This document shows positions 42,319 to 52,877 of a stretch of DNA of 64,000 nt, in pieces. Made by a program: the position numbers and the translations under genes. The stretch comes from Paulinella micropora (Eukaryota; Cercozoa; Imbricatea; Euglyphida), in NCBI GenBank assembly GCA_009731375.1, contig BJOX01000116.1, positions 85,845 to 149,844 of the forward strand, written 5' to 3'. The notes beneath the pieces were generated by a model, which ran no database searches, was not told where the DNA came from, and was given only the letters and a program-made list of their open reading frames with translations. Within the stretch, counting starts at the first letter, position 1. Each line of letters starts with the position of its first letter.

Positions 42319-42826
42319 TCCACACCTCTTTCCCCCTTCCCCCTTCCGCCCCACCGGTCTGTGCGGCGCCCCTCGCTTGCACACGCCGGTAATCCGTCAA
42401 AGAAAAACCACTGCGCTCCACCTAGCCGATCGCCGCGGGCCCCAAGCATGGCCACCCCCATCAAAGAAGTTGTCTCCTCCGGCTTACCGGCCGGCGGTGG
42501 TAGGTCCAAGCCGATGCCAGTCGCAGGATAGTCCGCCCTCTCCCAGCAGGTCACCACATTGGGCAGTGCGTCAGGAGACCCACAGGTTGCACAAAAGGCC
42601 TCCCGGCCGGCGTCGTTAGCCGGGTCCAACGGTGATGAAGAGAGGCGAAGATCCCCTTCGCGGGAGAGTGTGCCCCGAGAGCCCGCGGCCCCCAGCGTGG
42701 ATCCAGGGGTAGAGATGCAGCAGCAGGTATTACGCCTGACGCTGGCTCTGCTGCGGGCCATCGCGGGGGCAGCTGCCGTGAACGCTTAGGCCCGGATCAA
42801 CCTTCGAGCTCGCTTACGGGCTGAAA
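42319..42826. other. Start of GC-rich block, gene uncertain
   Basis: Base composition changes abruptly after 42318. Both strands are open over 42300-42790: plus strand 42559-42789, ending in a hydrophobic helix with LRLTLALLRAIAGAAA, and minus strand 42761-42300, with CATCGSPDALPNVVTCWERA. I cannot decide which, if either, is real. Confidence 0.4.
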
Positions 42827-44320
42827 ATGCTGACCACGCCGTATCCCATTGTCCAGGCCCTTCACGATAGTACGATGGTGGCCAAAGTTAAGCTTTGCAA
42901 CGGCATGAAACGCTGCAGGCCATACCTGCTAGAAGCCTGGAGCAAGTTCGCGCTGGCGGTCGTCAACACAAGTACTTGGCTTCAGCTGCAGCACAGGTGG
43001 CGAATGAAAAACCCACTGCCAGACTCGCTAGCTTTGACCAACAGCCATTATCTTCTGTGGCACGCAAGCGGCGGATCGCCGCCTGCCGTGCAAGACGAGC
43101 CTGTGGGAGACAGCACAAGTCAGGGCTGGAGGCTGCTTGCTTTCGATTGCAGACAAGGGGCCGCACACTACTCCCCGCTGGACTCGGTAGATGGGGGCGC
43201 CGGGGCAGAGAACGGTGGCGCAGCAGAAGATAACCAAGAGGAGGAGGAAGATGAAGAAGAGGCGGGCGACGGGCAGGACGAGGACGAAGAGGGCAGCGAA
43301 AAAGACGATGCGGAAGATGAGACTTCTTCGTCAGAGGAAACCAATGAGGAGGACGGCGGACCACCCCCGCGTTCTATCCAAGATTACGCGAACGCCGACA
43401 ACAAGATTGTCTGCCGGGGGTCAGGAGTAGTTTCCTACGCGCAGATCATCCCCGACGCACTGGCCTCAGCGCTCCTTTATTACGACCCAGTGTCTATCGC
43501 ACATAACCTCCTTCACCCCACGCAGGCAAGCACGGGCGAGCGGACTTCTGCCCCGGACCAAGGCATACACCAAGAGGTGGCTAAGCTGTTCGTGGCGGGC
43601 CCTACCACCGCGGACAATCTGGGGGCTGCTTGGAGGCGGGAATACAACGGGGTCGACGGGGAGCTCAAGGAGATGCGCCAGCAGCAGCAGGCTACGGGCG
43701 GATCGCCCCGGAGTGACGAGGTCAAGCAGCTGGGCGCACTGATCACGGCCTGGGCGCTGGAGCAGACCATGGCGTGCAGCAGTGCTACCATACTATCCCT
43801 CCTCCGCGACGGGCCAGCGGATTTCGCAGCGGCGGTCGCGGAAGAAGCGGCCGAGCCGAAGGGAGAGATGTCGGCGTTCCTGCCCGGGGAGGAGTTCCGG
43901 AAGAAGCTGCTGCAAGTGGGCTTACCACAGCCGCACAGCGCGGGAACGAGTGCAGCAGAGCAGCGGGAGGCCACAGAGGAGTGGCAGGATGCAGCGGAGC
44001 GGCAGGAGGCGGTGGTGGCTACTGACGAAGACGAGCAGGACGACGAAGAGGAGCAGGACCGGGAAGGCAAGGGAGAGAGCGAGGAGGGTGCAGAGCCCGG
44101 CCGGGACCAGGGGGGCAGCCCTCCCGGCGGCTACTACCGACAGTGGCGCGGAGCCACCGCCGCCCGCACGGGGTCGCCCTCGTCCGCCCTCGATCCGCCG
44201 CTGCGCGTGGACCTGGTACGTGAGGCAGAGGCCAAGTTCGGGGGCCAGTACGCGCTGGGGGGCATCTATCCGGCCCTGCACGTGGCGCACCTCGTGCTGC
44301 GCTCTCCGGCCGGCGGAGCC

Positions 44321-44366
<46 letters not shown>

Positions 44367-45320
44367 GCGGGNNNNNNNNNNTCGACGCACATCGGGTGGA
44401 GCTGCAGCAGCAGCTGGGCGCGCTGTACGCTTCCGCTGCCGCTTATCCTCATCCCTACCAGCTACAACTACCTGAAGTCGTGGACGCGCGCTACGTGATC
44501 CAGGACAGCTCCGCCGACGCGTTCCGCAGCCTGCGTCCGGGCCTGTTCGGAGCTGTCTTTGCCAATGACCAGGCGCTACGCAGCCTACCGGCGTGCGTGC
44601 CAGTCGGCGGAAGCGTGGACCGCTGAACCACCGCCCGCTGAGGAGGAGGGGGGGCGCTCCAGTCCCTGCTGCAGTACTGCCTGCGGCACGCAGAGCTGGC
44701 AGACGACGTGGGGGTAGTAGCCAATACTGTACTGGCCTGTGCGCTGTACTGCCCCGTGGCCTCCTCGCCGTCCCAGCCCCTACGTCACTACCGGGTGCTG
44801 GCCGCCGCCCCGGCCCGCGCAGACCGGCGCCGAGTCCTGCTCGTGCAATACCTGGAGGAGCGGCCGGAGTGGATGTCCCTCCTGACCGTCACCGAGGACA
44901 ACTACCGGGCCGACCACGGGGGCTTCCCTGAGAGGGAGCGCCGGTGGCGAGAGCGGCGGCTGTCTTTGCTCCCCTTGTGTTCCCCGCACGTGAGCCAGGC
45001 CCGGCGCAACCTGCTCAGCCCGCTGGCCCAGCAGTATGTTAGCCAGGTAGCCAGCGGACACAAGCCCCAGCAGGCGTCGTTCCCCGGCCAAGCTGTGATA
45101 CAGGCGGAGTTCCGAGCGAAAAGGGTCTCGGCAGACTCCGCCAGCCTGTTTGGCCCCGCGGGGGGAGACTAGCTACCTAGCCTACCACGACTGTTTGCGG
45201 GGGGCGGCTGAGGTGCTGGGTGGTTACCAGGCCGAGGCGCGGCTACCAACGCAGCTGGCAGGCCTAGCGTTGTGCGACTGTGTACAACTCTTACCCCAAG
45301 CCCCTAGCCGGCACGACTAA
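42827..45320 (+). CDS. Large acidic protein, unknown function, frame-disrupted
   Basis: About 830 codons in pieces. It starts MLTTPYPIVQALHDSTMVAK. Two very acidic stretches (about residues 130-180 and 400-430) contain EEEEDEEEAGDG and DEDEQDDEEEQDRE. A C homopolymer and 10-N gap interrupt it at 44321-44381. After VPVGGSVDR a stop falls at 44624, but neighbouring frames continue with ALQSLLQYCLRHAELADD. Another shift near 45165 leads to a last segment with SYLAYHDCLRGAAEVLGGYQ and a TAA at 45318. The shifts lie near G/C runs, so some may be assembly errors. No domain recognised. ATTAAA at 45390 may be its polyadenylation signal. It is convergent with the next gene. Confidence 0.55.
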
Positions 45321-45377
45321 AGCACCTGAAAAAATTCGGTGGCCCGGTTCCAGGCCTGAGCGAGCCCGTGGCTTATG

Positions 45378-45383
45378 TTTATT
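45378..45383 (-). terminator. Polyadenylation signal AATAAA (minus)
   Basis: TTTATT on the plus strand, about 90 bp past the stop of the minus-strand gene at 45473-46347. Confidence 0.5.
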
Positions 45384-45472
45384 ACCTCCATTAAAACTGC
45401 TAGACTTAGGCGCCGCGACTCCAACCCCGTTGGAGGGGACGGCCCCCCTATCCCGCCGCGACCGGCACTACC

Positions 45473-46347
45473 CTAGGTCAGGAGGACCCTGGCCTTTTCG
45501 CCCAGGGGTGCCGCCCGGATGCACCGGCCGACGAACTGGTTGCGCGCCTCGTGCTCGGCCGCCAGCTCCAAGTAATCGGCGGCCGCCGCTTGCACCAGGA
45601 CCAAGAGGGCCGCCGCGCGCGCCGCGAGCTGAGCTGGTGGGTCACCGCGCAGGTCCCTCCAGTGCGGATCATTCCGGTGCCATTCCTGCAGCCGGGCCCG
45701 GAAGACCGCCGCGTCGTCCCGGGCCCGGGGCGCCCGGCGGCGGGCGCCTGCGAGCCGAGGTACCCCAGCCGCAGCCGGTCGGCCGCCGCGACCAAGTAGT
45801 CGGGCGTAACCAGCACGCGCGAGGGCTCCCCGGGAGCGTCCTTGCGGTCGGCCAGCTGCTGGCGAGAGGGCAGGTGTGCGTGCAGGTACATGTTGCGGTG
45901 TGCCCAGTGCGCCTGCGGGGCAGAGCCCAGCTGGGGCAGGTGCAGGTCCGTGGCCCCCAGCACCTGCAAGCGCAGCGGCTTGCCCGGGCGCCCCCCCGGC
46001 TCGCTGTCCCCCCCGCAGACGCCCAGCACCCGCCACTCCAGGGGTCTTTCCCTGTCCTCAGCCGCCCTCTTCGGGTGCAGCCGGAGTGGCTCGTGGATCT
46101 CCCAGTGGGTGGCGCAGTTAGTGACGAGCGGTAGCTCGCCTACCAGGTCCAGCAGGTCGTCGGCCTTGGCGATGGCCAGGTCACAGGGGCGCAGCTGAAT
46201 CTTGTGGTCCCCGGGGTAGATCTGGCCCCGGTGCAAGCCCCCCGTGTCCCGGTCGGCCTTGGCCTGCGCTACGCACGAGATAGTCACTTCCCCGCAGTCA
46301 TAGTCCAGCGCGCCCTCGCCGTCGTACGTCCAGCCCGTGCCGTCCAT
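45473..46347 (-). CDS. Unknown protein, one frameshift
   Basis: Starts MDGTGWTYDGEGALDYDCGE, about 290 residues. The first 190 are in one frame, with YPGDHKIQLRPCDLAIAKAD and THWEIHEPLRLHPKRAAEDR. Near 45780 the frame shifts, and a helical C-terminal part follows with AAVFRARLQEWHRNDPHWRD and NQFVGRCIRAAPLGEKARVL. It resembles a compact globular protein but matches no family I know. A small hairpin, CCCTGC-GTTTT-GCAGGG, lies just upstream (46369-46385), and the next minus-strand gene ends about 200 bp further up. Confidence 0.5.
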
Positions 46348-46551
46348 GTCCTAGGTCGGGGTGCCGCCCTGCGTTTTGCAGGGTGGTACACGCCACCGAC
46401 GGGCGCCGGCCGGCGCCACTCCCTCCTCCCCCCCCCTCTCCCGCGCCCCGTGGCGCACCCCGGGCGGGCCCGGACGAGTGGCGGGCGGGGGGGAGGAACG
46501 AACGGCGCCCCCTCCCTCCTGCCTCCCCCGGCCGGCCAGGGGGGGGGGGCC

Positions 46552-48044
46552 AGCTACGCCGGCGTCGCCAGGGTGGGGCCGGCCGGGTACGGGCCGAACG
46601 TCAGCGCGTACGTGTACCGCCGGGAGAAGGCGCGCAGGCAGACGTAGACCCTCTGGCCGGGCGCGGGGAAAAAGTCGAGGTCGTCGTCGTAGACGATTGC
46701 CTCCTCGGCCGGGGCCGTCGTGGTGTCTGGGACAGGCGCCCGGGCGGTCGCCAGGACGCACTCCGCGAACCAGTCCAGCGCTACCTGGCGCTGCCTGGCT
46801 AATTCAGCGGTGACCTGCCGGTACAGCTGGCCAGTGAGCGCGAACGCGGACGAGGTGCAGTACAGGCGGTACAAAACCAGTGCCTGGAACCTGCTCTTGG
46901 CTTCCTCGAACCACAGCAGTAGCGGGAAGCGCAGCACCCGGGGGGTCGTGGTGGTGCGCACATCTTGCACGTCCCGTTCGCTCTGCCGCACGGCGTTGCG
47001 CAGCACGGGGTCCATCGCGTCCCAACAGTTGTAGACACCCGGCTGGCACGCAAAGAACGCCCACAAGCTCAAGGGCCTGCCTGGCCCGAGCGCCTGCTCG
47101 CGTGTCTGGTGGTACCACCAGTTGGAAGCCAGGGTGGCGTGCGTGGCCTGCCTCGACCGGGCGGGCGCGACCAGTGTGAGCCTCTCGACAAAGTCTAGGT
47201 ACTGCCCCGCCAGTAGGTCCACGGCCGCGGCCGCCGCGACGCCGGGGTCGGCTCCGCGCAGGCGCCCGCCCCGGCCGGCAGCTCCGGCTGCCGGGCGGCC
47301 TGCGTGAGCTGCGGCGGCAAGAGCACGAGCCCCTGCGCCAGGACGTCCAGCCCGCAGGCTAGCTTGACCTGGCTGGCTAGGACTGCCAGGTCCAGGTCTT
47401 CGCCCAGCCCGGCGGGATCATACTCGTCCTGGGCCGCCCCCGCCCCGTTCAGCCCCGCCAGCTTGCGGGCGCCCGCCAGCCGCTGCCCCGGCGCAGCCAG
47501 CTTCTGGAACACTACGCTGTCCTTGATTTGCGCGGCCGGCTGCTCGCAGAAGATGGTCCGGAAATGTAGCGCCAGGCAGCCGGGCAGGTCCCGGGCGCAG
47601 CTGACCTCCTGCGCGGCCCGCAGTACCTGGTCGGTGCACGCTTCCCCGGGGCGCGGGCGCCCCCACAGCAGCGCGCGGCAGCTCGACCGGGGCGGCCGCC
47701 CCGCGGGCAGGTCCCGGCCCCGCGCCGCGAGCCGGGCCCGCACCTCGTCCCATGGGGGCAGGCTGCCGAACGGGCGGCCGCCCCAGCGCTGCTCGTACGT
47801 GGGCCGGGCTGGCCACCGCGCTCAGGCGCACCGGCGGGTGCCCCAAAGCGTAGTGGCCGGGGTAGTGGCGGGCCAGCGCTGCCCACAGCATGCGCACGTC
47901 TGCCGGCCCCGGTGGTCGGGCCGCCCCGGCGGACGGCCCGCACACACAGGCGCGCAGGGCGGAACTGGCGAGTGTCACCAGCGCGTCCAGTTCCGCCGGG
48001 GCCAAGTCGGCCCCGGCCGCCGGGAGTTCCGCGAACGCCCACAT
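46552..48044 (-). CDS. Unknown protein of about 500 residues, frame-disrupted
   Basis: Starts MWAFAELPAAGADLAPAELD at 48044, close to a C/G homopolymer and gap. Frames change near 47810 and 47250; the pieces read on with PTYEQRWGGRPFGSLPPWDE, then DLLAGQYLDFVERLTLVAPA, RFPLLLWFEEAKSRFQALVL and a beta-rich end containing GQRVYVCLRAFSRRYTYALT. Mostly helical, with no signal peptide or clear domain. It could be a structural protein of a large virus or a host protein; nothing decides. The gene is divergent from the small membrane protein at 48226. Confidence 0.5.
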
Positions 48045-48225
48045 CCCAGCCCTTTCTGTGCGGGGGGGGGGGGGGCCCCCCGGGGGGGGCCCCCCCCCCC
48101 CCCCCCCCGGGGGGGGNNNNNNNNNNGTGAGGGGGGGCAGGGGGGGTCCCCCCCCACCCCATCCCGCTCGGGCGTGGACAGCGGGGGCGCCTCCCGTGCG
48201 TCTCCCCCTGGCTACAGTAACGAAG
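48045..48225. other. Homopolymer-flanked gap in intergenic region
   Basis: G and C homopolymers at 48061-48116 border a 10-N gap (48117-48126). Probably the promoter region of two divergent genes, but unreadable as assembled. Confidence 0.6.
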
Positions 48226-48640
48226 ATGACTTCCCCGAACCCCGTCCCGTCGGATGACACCAACGAGCCGTACCTGGAGAGTAAACAAGCGTCCTCCTCT
48301 TCAGCGACCCCCTTCTACCTGAACAACCACACCAACAGCGCCCGGCCCGGTGCCCGCACCACCACTGGCGGCCCCAAGATCGGATGGCTGAACGAAGAGC
48401 TGCGCCGCGCCTACCGCGACAGGGAGCGTGGTGGCCCTGCTGTGCACGTGGGCGGTGTACGACCGCGGGCCCCGCCGGGCCTGGCTGTGCCATTCGCTGA
48501 CGGAGGCGTGGCTGTGGCTGTGCTACCTGGTGTGGACGGAGCACGGGGGGCGGCTGGGCACGGGGGCGCGGCTCGTGCGCACGGGGGTGCCGGGCGCCGA
48601 CTTTGCCAGGCAGGCGGCGCCCGGGCCCTCCCCCCGCTAG
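48226..48640 (+). CDS. Small putative membrane protein, one frameshift
   Basis: ATG at 48226 gives MTSPNPVPSDDTNEPYLESK, a hydrophilic N-terminus of about 65 residues. Near 48418 the frame shifts into a hydrophobic segment with VVALLCTWAVYDRG and SLTEAWLWLCYLVW, suggesting two membrane segments, then a stop at 48638. The hydrophobic frame agrees with its hydrophilic lead, so a single-gene reading is reasonable. Function unknown. Confidence 0.45.
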
Positions 48641-48878
48641 GCCGCGCTCCAGCCCCCCCCCGCACTGCTCCGCCCCTCTGTCGGCCTACCGCTCCTGCCT
48701 CCCCCGAAGCCACGGGCCCACCGGTCGGCCGCAGGAGCCCCCCCTCTTNNNNNNNNNNCTCCTCGTCCCGGGGGAAGTGTGCGCCCCCTCCCTTTCCCCA
48801 GCACGCCTTCGGTCGAGCCCCTGTGGCCCTCTCCCCCTGTCTTCCTACCCCGGACCTAAATGGCTGGCTGCCGGGAGC
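48641..48878. other. Spacer with 10-N gap
   Basis: GC-rich stretch with a gap at 48749-48758. No supported gene. Confidence 0.5.
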
Positions 48879-50253
48879 ATGAATACTTTCTCGTTTTGGG
48901 GCGCTCCGTCGCGCGAGCCTTTCCCCCTTCTGACCAGGAATGGAAAAGCGCTCCTGTACACCATACCCTTGGGAAGCAATGCGCAGGGCTGCCAGAGTGA
49001 GGCAAGTCGCAACGAAATCAATACCTTCCTGGCGGGTTCGCCTGCCAGGGCGGCCGCCGCGAGCTTAGAAGTAGTAGAGCTAGCGGGACTACCCTGGATG
49101 CCTATCCAGGTGCCCCTGGCCTTTTTGCGAGCATTGGCTAGCATCCGAGAGCTGCGTTTGGTATGTGTCCGGCTGCTGCCGTCGCTAAGCCAGGTCGCAC
49201 TCCCTTTTCCGTCATCGTCACGAGGCCAGATTGTACTCTCTTTTCAGTCACGGTCACGAGGCCAGGAAGAACTGTCTTTCCCGTCGTCGTGTGTACGGCT
49301 TGAGTGGGAGGGGGTTAGCTATCCGCAGGCCCCCTTGTGCCTGCAGGTAACCGCGGTGCAGGGAATGCAATTGCGTGTGCTCGATAGTGACGCGGTCTCT
49401 GAAATCCACTTACAGGACGCGCCTTCCGGCGGTCTGCGGAAACCGCCGCCCCCGGCACAGTCTGCGGAGGTTGGTACCCTGACCGTGCGGGGATGTAGGC
49501 AGCTGTACCTAGTCTCGTCGCAGTCAGAGACTACCGCCGGGGTGCTAGCGCATGCCCACGTACTAGAGGGAGTGGTTCAGGGTCTACTGCACGTGTCCGC
49601 CCGGCTCCTGCGAGGGCTGCAGCGGGTCCAGGGCCTGCGCCTGGTGCGCGTCCAGCTAGGGGCCCCTGGGGACAAAACACTCTCGAAGTCTCCTTCCCAT
49701 CCTGCGAGGAACTCACTTGGCGGCAGGTTACGGGCCGGCCGGTAAGCGTGTCCCTGCCGGCACCCCACGCGAAGCGCCTGCTGGTGGAGGACAGTGCGAA
49801 CTTGACTGAGCTACACGTAGGCCCCCGGCCAACGGCCACCCTAGACCCTGGCGGGGCACCGACCGTGCGAGCGCAGGAGGGGCGGGCCGTCTGCGCCGCC
49901 GTTCTGGTCGGCTGCCCTAAGCTGGAAGGCCTGCTTGTGCACACTGATCGCGCCCTGGTGTACGCTGGCAGGATGCCCAGCTTGGCCAAGGTCCAGGGCC
50001 CGCCGCACGGTCTGCTGCGCCTGGACCTGTCCGAACCGCCCGCGCGGGAGCTGGAGGTCCAGGGCTTCAGCGCCGTGCTGGTTTCGGGTACGCCGGAGGC
50101 CAGTGCTGGACGTGTAAAGTGGATACCCTCGGCAGCGTGGCAGGGCTACGGCTGGGTGCAGCCGCAGGTGCTGGACGCGCAGGGGGCCCCCGCGGCCCCC
50201 GCCCCCCCCCCCCCCCGCCGGCCGGGGCCCCCCCCCCCCCCCCCCCCCCCTTC
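48879..50253 (+). CDS. Leucine-rich protein, unknown, frameshifted, 3' end in gap
   Basis: ATG at 48879: MNTFSFWGAPSREPFPLLTR. Leucine spacing in LAFLRALASIRELRLVCVRL, and later in CPKLEGLLVHTDRALVYAGR, suggests leucine-rich repeats, though no consensus is clean. A short tandem repeat of about 11 residues (FPSSSRGQ, FQSRSRGQ, FPSS) occurs near residues 108-135. The first frame closes at 49743; near 49680 a second frame takes over with CEELTWRQVTGRPVSVSLPA and runs to the C homopolymer and gap at 50203-50253. It may be one gene with the following reading frame beyond the gap. Confidence 0.45.
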
Positions 50254-50483
50254 NNNNNNNNNNNNNNNNNNNNNNNNNNNNNNNNNNNNNNNNNNNNNNN
50301 NNNNNNNNNNNNNNNNNNNNNNNNNNNNNNNNNNNNNNNNNNNNNNNNNNNNNNNNNNNNNNNNNNNNNNNNNNNNNNNNNNNNNNNNNNNNNNNNNNNN
50401 NNNNNNNNNNNNNNNNNNNNNNNNNNNNNNNNNNNNNNNNNNNNNNNNNNNNNNNNNNNNNNNNNNNNNNNNNNNNNNNNNNN
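50254..50483. other. Assembly gap (230 N)
   Basis: Bordered by C homopolymers on both sides. Confidence 1.
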
Positions 50484-51814
50484 GGCCCCCCCCCCCCCCC
50501 CCCCCGGTCGGCCGGGGCCTGCTCCGAGCTCGCACGACACTTGTGCGTGGCGTACGGCTCCCTGCTGCCGCACCTGTTGTTCCCGCCCGGCTCGCGTCCG
50601 GGGCCCTGGTGCCTAGAGGACTGGTGGAGGGCGGGCGCGCGGGGCGGCGCACGGGCAGGGCCGGCCCAGGTAGCCGCGCAGATATGGGCGCTACCAGAGC
50701 CCCAACGAACACAGGAGGCTCTGGCTGTGTGCGAGGGCTACCTGGCCTTGAGGCCGCCCCCGCTCCCCACCCCCCCGCTCTCCTGTCCCGCCGGCCTCTG
50801 GCTGTGCTTACCCCGCCCCACGGGCCAGCCCCGTGCGCGAGGACCTGCGCTGGCGCCTGCTGGAGGCCCGCGTGGACCCCCGTGGCTTGGCCCGGCTAGG
50901 GGAAGCCTGGGTGGACGAGCTGCCGGAGTGGCTGGACCGCTGCCTGCGCGACGAGGCCCTGCACAGGTTGGCGTGCCATTACCTGTACCAAGAGCTGACG
51001 ACATTCCGGCCGGTCCGCCGGCGGATTCCCGCCCCCCTAGCGTACCTAGCGCGCTGCCTGCACCAGGGCACGGTAGAGGCCAGGCTCTGTGCACTGCGGC
51101 AGCCAGGTCCGGTGACCAGGCGCGGCCCCCCGAGGCTTCCGTCCAGCTGCTGAGCGCGGCTTTCCTGCCGCGCTCGGTACCGGGAGCTAAGAAGAAGCGG
51201 TTGTCCCTACTGCACGCCATGCGGCTGGTGTACGCCGGTGGGCTAGACCTGCACGCTCCCCAGGGGACGACCCCCCTGACAGGCTACCGGGAGCTCGGGC
51301 GGACGATCCGTGGCTGTCTGGAGCGGTACCGTGGCCTAACGCCGACTCTGCCCCGCCCCAAGCCGAGGTGGGGGTTCCTGCAAGTGTGGTTCGAGGAACA
51401 GGCCCCAGCAGAGTGCGACGAGTCGCTGCGTGGCTTGCTGGGGTACCTGTTTCCCGCCGGGGGTTGGCAGGGGCTGTACGGCACACCCACCCCCGATCCC
51501 ACAACTAGAACTCTGCTACCCGAGAACGTGCACCTTTGGGGGGGGGGGGGCTAGCGCAGGGCCAGGGACGAGCTCTGCTGCTACAGAACGTTCACCGCGC
51601 CTTGCGGGATTGCCTGATCGCCTGGGTCGCGACGCTGCTGCAGGCGTGGCTGCCCCCGACGGCGGATTGGCAGTCCCTCCGCCAATGGGTCGACGAGGCG
51701 GCGGAGTCCGGAGCCCCCGGGCTGCCGACGGGAGCGGCGGACCTCATCCACGCCGGCGTGGCCATGGCCGAGGCGCTCGTACGGCCACCGGCCGGCAGCC
51801 CGCCGGGCGCCTAG
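50484..51814 (+). CDS. Unknown protein, frame-disrupted, 5' end in gap
   Basis: Reads through three frames. It opens with ARHLCVAYGSLLPHLLFPPG; next comes EDLRWRLLEARVDPRGLARL with CHYLYQELTTFRPVRRRIPA; then KKKRLSLLHAMRLVYAGGLD with GFLQVWFEEQAPAECDESLR. After a G homopolymer at 51539-51550 it ends with QNVHRALRDCLIAWVATLLQ and a TAG at 51812. About 420 residues, largely helical. No recognised domain. Frame changes near 50820, 51130 and 51545 coincide with C or G runs. AATAAA at 51875 follows. Confidence 0.5.
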
Positions 51815-51874
51815 CCACTCGTTGCCGGGCGCCCCCCTCCCCACCACCTACCCCGTAGCGCGGCTGGCCTGGTA

Positions 51875-51880
51875 AATAAA
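51875..51880 (+). terminator. Polyadenylation signal AATAAA (plus)
   Basis: About 60 bp after the stop of the plus-strand gene. It lies 25 bp from the opposing minus-strand signal. Confidence 0.6.
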
Positions 51881-51904
51881 CACAGAGTAGCTACTGGCGC
51901 TCAC

Positions 51905-51910
51905 TTTATT
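51905..51910 (-). terminator. Polyadenylation signal overlapping a stop codon (minus)
   Basis: On the minus strand GAATAAAG supplies both the last codon plus TAA stop (GAA TAA) and an AATAAA signal. Confidence 0.55.
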
Positions 51911-52841
51911 CACGGTCTGTCCTAGGAAAGGGCGGCCAGGGGCCCGGCCGCCCCGAGCTTGGCCGCCCGGCGGGGCAAGCAGCTTTCCCTGCGCTTCGCC
52001 ACCCGGCCCGCGGTTTGGCTTTCGGCTCCCCGGCCGACACGACGATCCGGTCACCTAACCGCCCCTGCGCCTTTTCCATCAGCGCTAGGTCCCCCTCGGG
52101 GGTTTGGTACGTCTGCGTGCGCCCGGGGCTGCTCTGGACGATTCCGCACAGCCACTCATATTCCGCCGGCTCCAGCTCGTCCGCCGAGACACCCTCTGCT
52201 AGCCGCCGGACGAGCTCGAGTTGGGTCGGGGCCAGCAGGATGGACCCCGGCATACCATGCTTGGCCTCCACGAAGCAGGCCTGGACGAACATGTCCTGCC
52301 CCTGGACGGGCAGCCCGTGCCTGGCGCTGGCGTCCGGCCCCCGGCTCTGATTCCGGACCGGCAGCAGGAACGGCAGTTCGAGCCTACCCTTTCCGTCCTG
52401 CAAGACGTACGCCGGCCGCGCGGACTGTGTGGCCAGCCGCTGCAGCAGCTCTAGTTCTGAGCCTGCTAAGCCGTGGGGGTCAACCTGGTAGAGCTCCGTG
52501 AAGAGGGGCAGCAGCACCGTCTCCCAGTCAAGGCTCGGCACTCCCACACCCTGCCCACCCCCGTACAGCAGACCCCCATAAGCACGGGCTGTCGCGAGCA
52601 GATCCTTGAAGTCTCCCTCCGCGCGAGCCGAGGACATTGTGAGCAGGCCGGTCAGCAGCTCCACGGCTCGTTGCTGTACGGGCTCGACGACGACAGAATC
52701 CACCGCGAACTGCCCGACCGCGGCCAAAACCGTCCGGCCGAAGCCGCTGAACATCTCCTGTACTCCGGTCCCTCCCGTCACTAGCGACAGGCTCTGGAGG
52801 CTTAGCAGCCGCGCGGTCTCGGAGATCAGCAGACGCCCCAC
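51906..52841 (-). CDS. Unknown protein, 311 residues
   Basis: Intact frame starting MGRLLISETARLLSLQSLSL. The first 100 residues are helical and moderately hydrophobic; then come GGLLYGGGQGVGVPSLDWET and a region with MFVQACFVEAKHGMPGSILL and EPAEYEWLCGIVQSS. The last 40 residues are basic and proline-rich. No domain recognised. One of the few unbroken genes in the GC-rich block. It follows the large minus-strand gene at 52878 with 36 bp between them, as in a compact genome. An upstream hydrophobic stretch could allow a longer start. Confidence 0.6.
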   Translation of the reverse strand: MGRLLISETARLLSLQSLSLVTGGTGVQEMFSGFGRTVLAAVGQFAVDSVVVEPVQQRAVELLTGLLTMSSARAEGDFKDLLATARAYGGLLYGGGQGVGVPSLDWETVLLPLFTELYQVDPHGLAGSELELLQRLATQSARPAYVLQDGKGRLELPFLLPVRNQSRGPDASARHGLPVQGQDMFVQACFVEAKHGMPGSILLAPTQLELVRRLAEGVSADELEPAEYEWLCGIVQSSPGRTQTYQTPEGDLALMEKAQGRLGDRIVVSAGEPKAKPRAGWRSAGKAACPAGRPSSGRPGPWPPFPRTDRE

Positions 52842-52877
52842 GCCTAGCTGTTCACTGAAAGTCTGCCCCGTGAAGCC

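Noticed and set aside
44019-44452. Antisense ORFs over the acidic protein
   Set aside because: GC-rich DNA is open in several frames; the plus frame has acidic composition and continuous context.
46369-46385. Bacterial-type terminator hairpin
   Set aside because: Short stem in eukaryotic-style DNA with AATAAA signals elsewhere; likely chance in GC-rich sequence.
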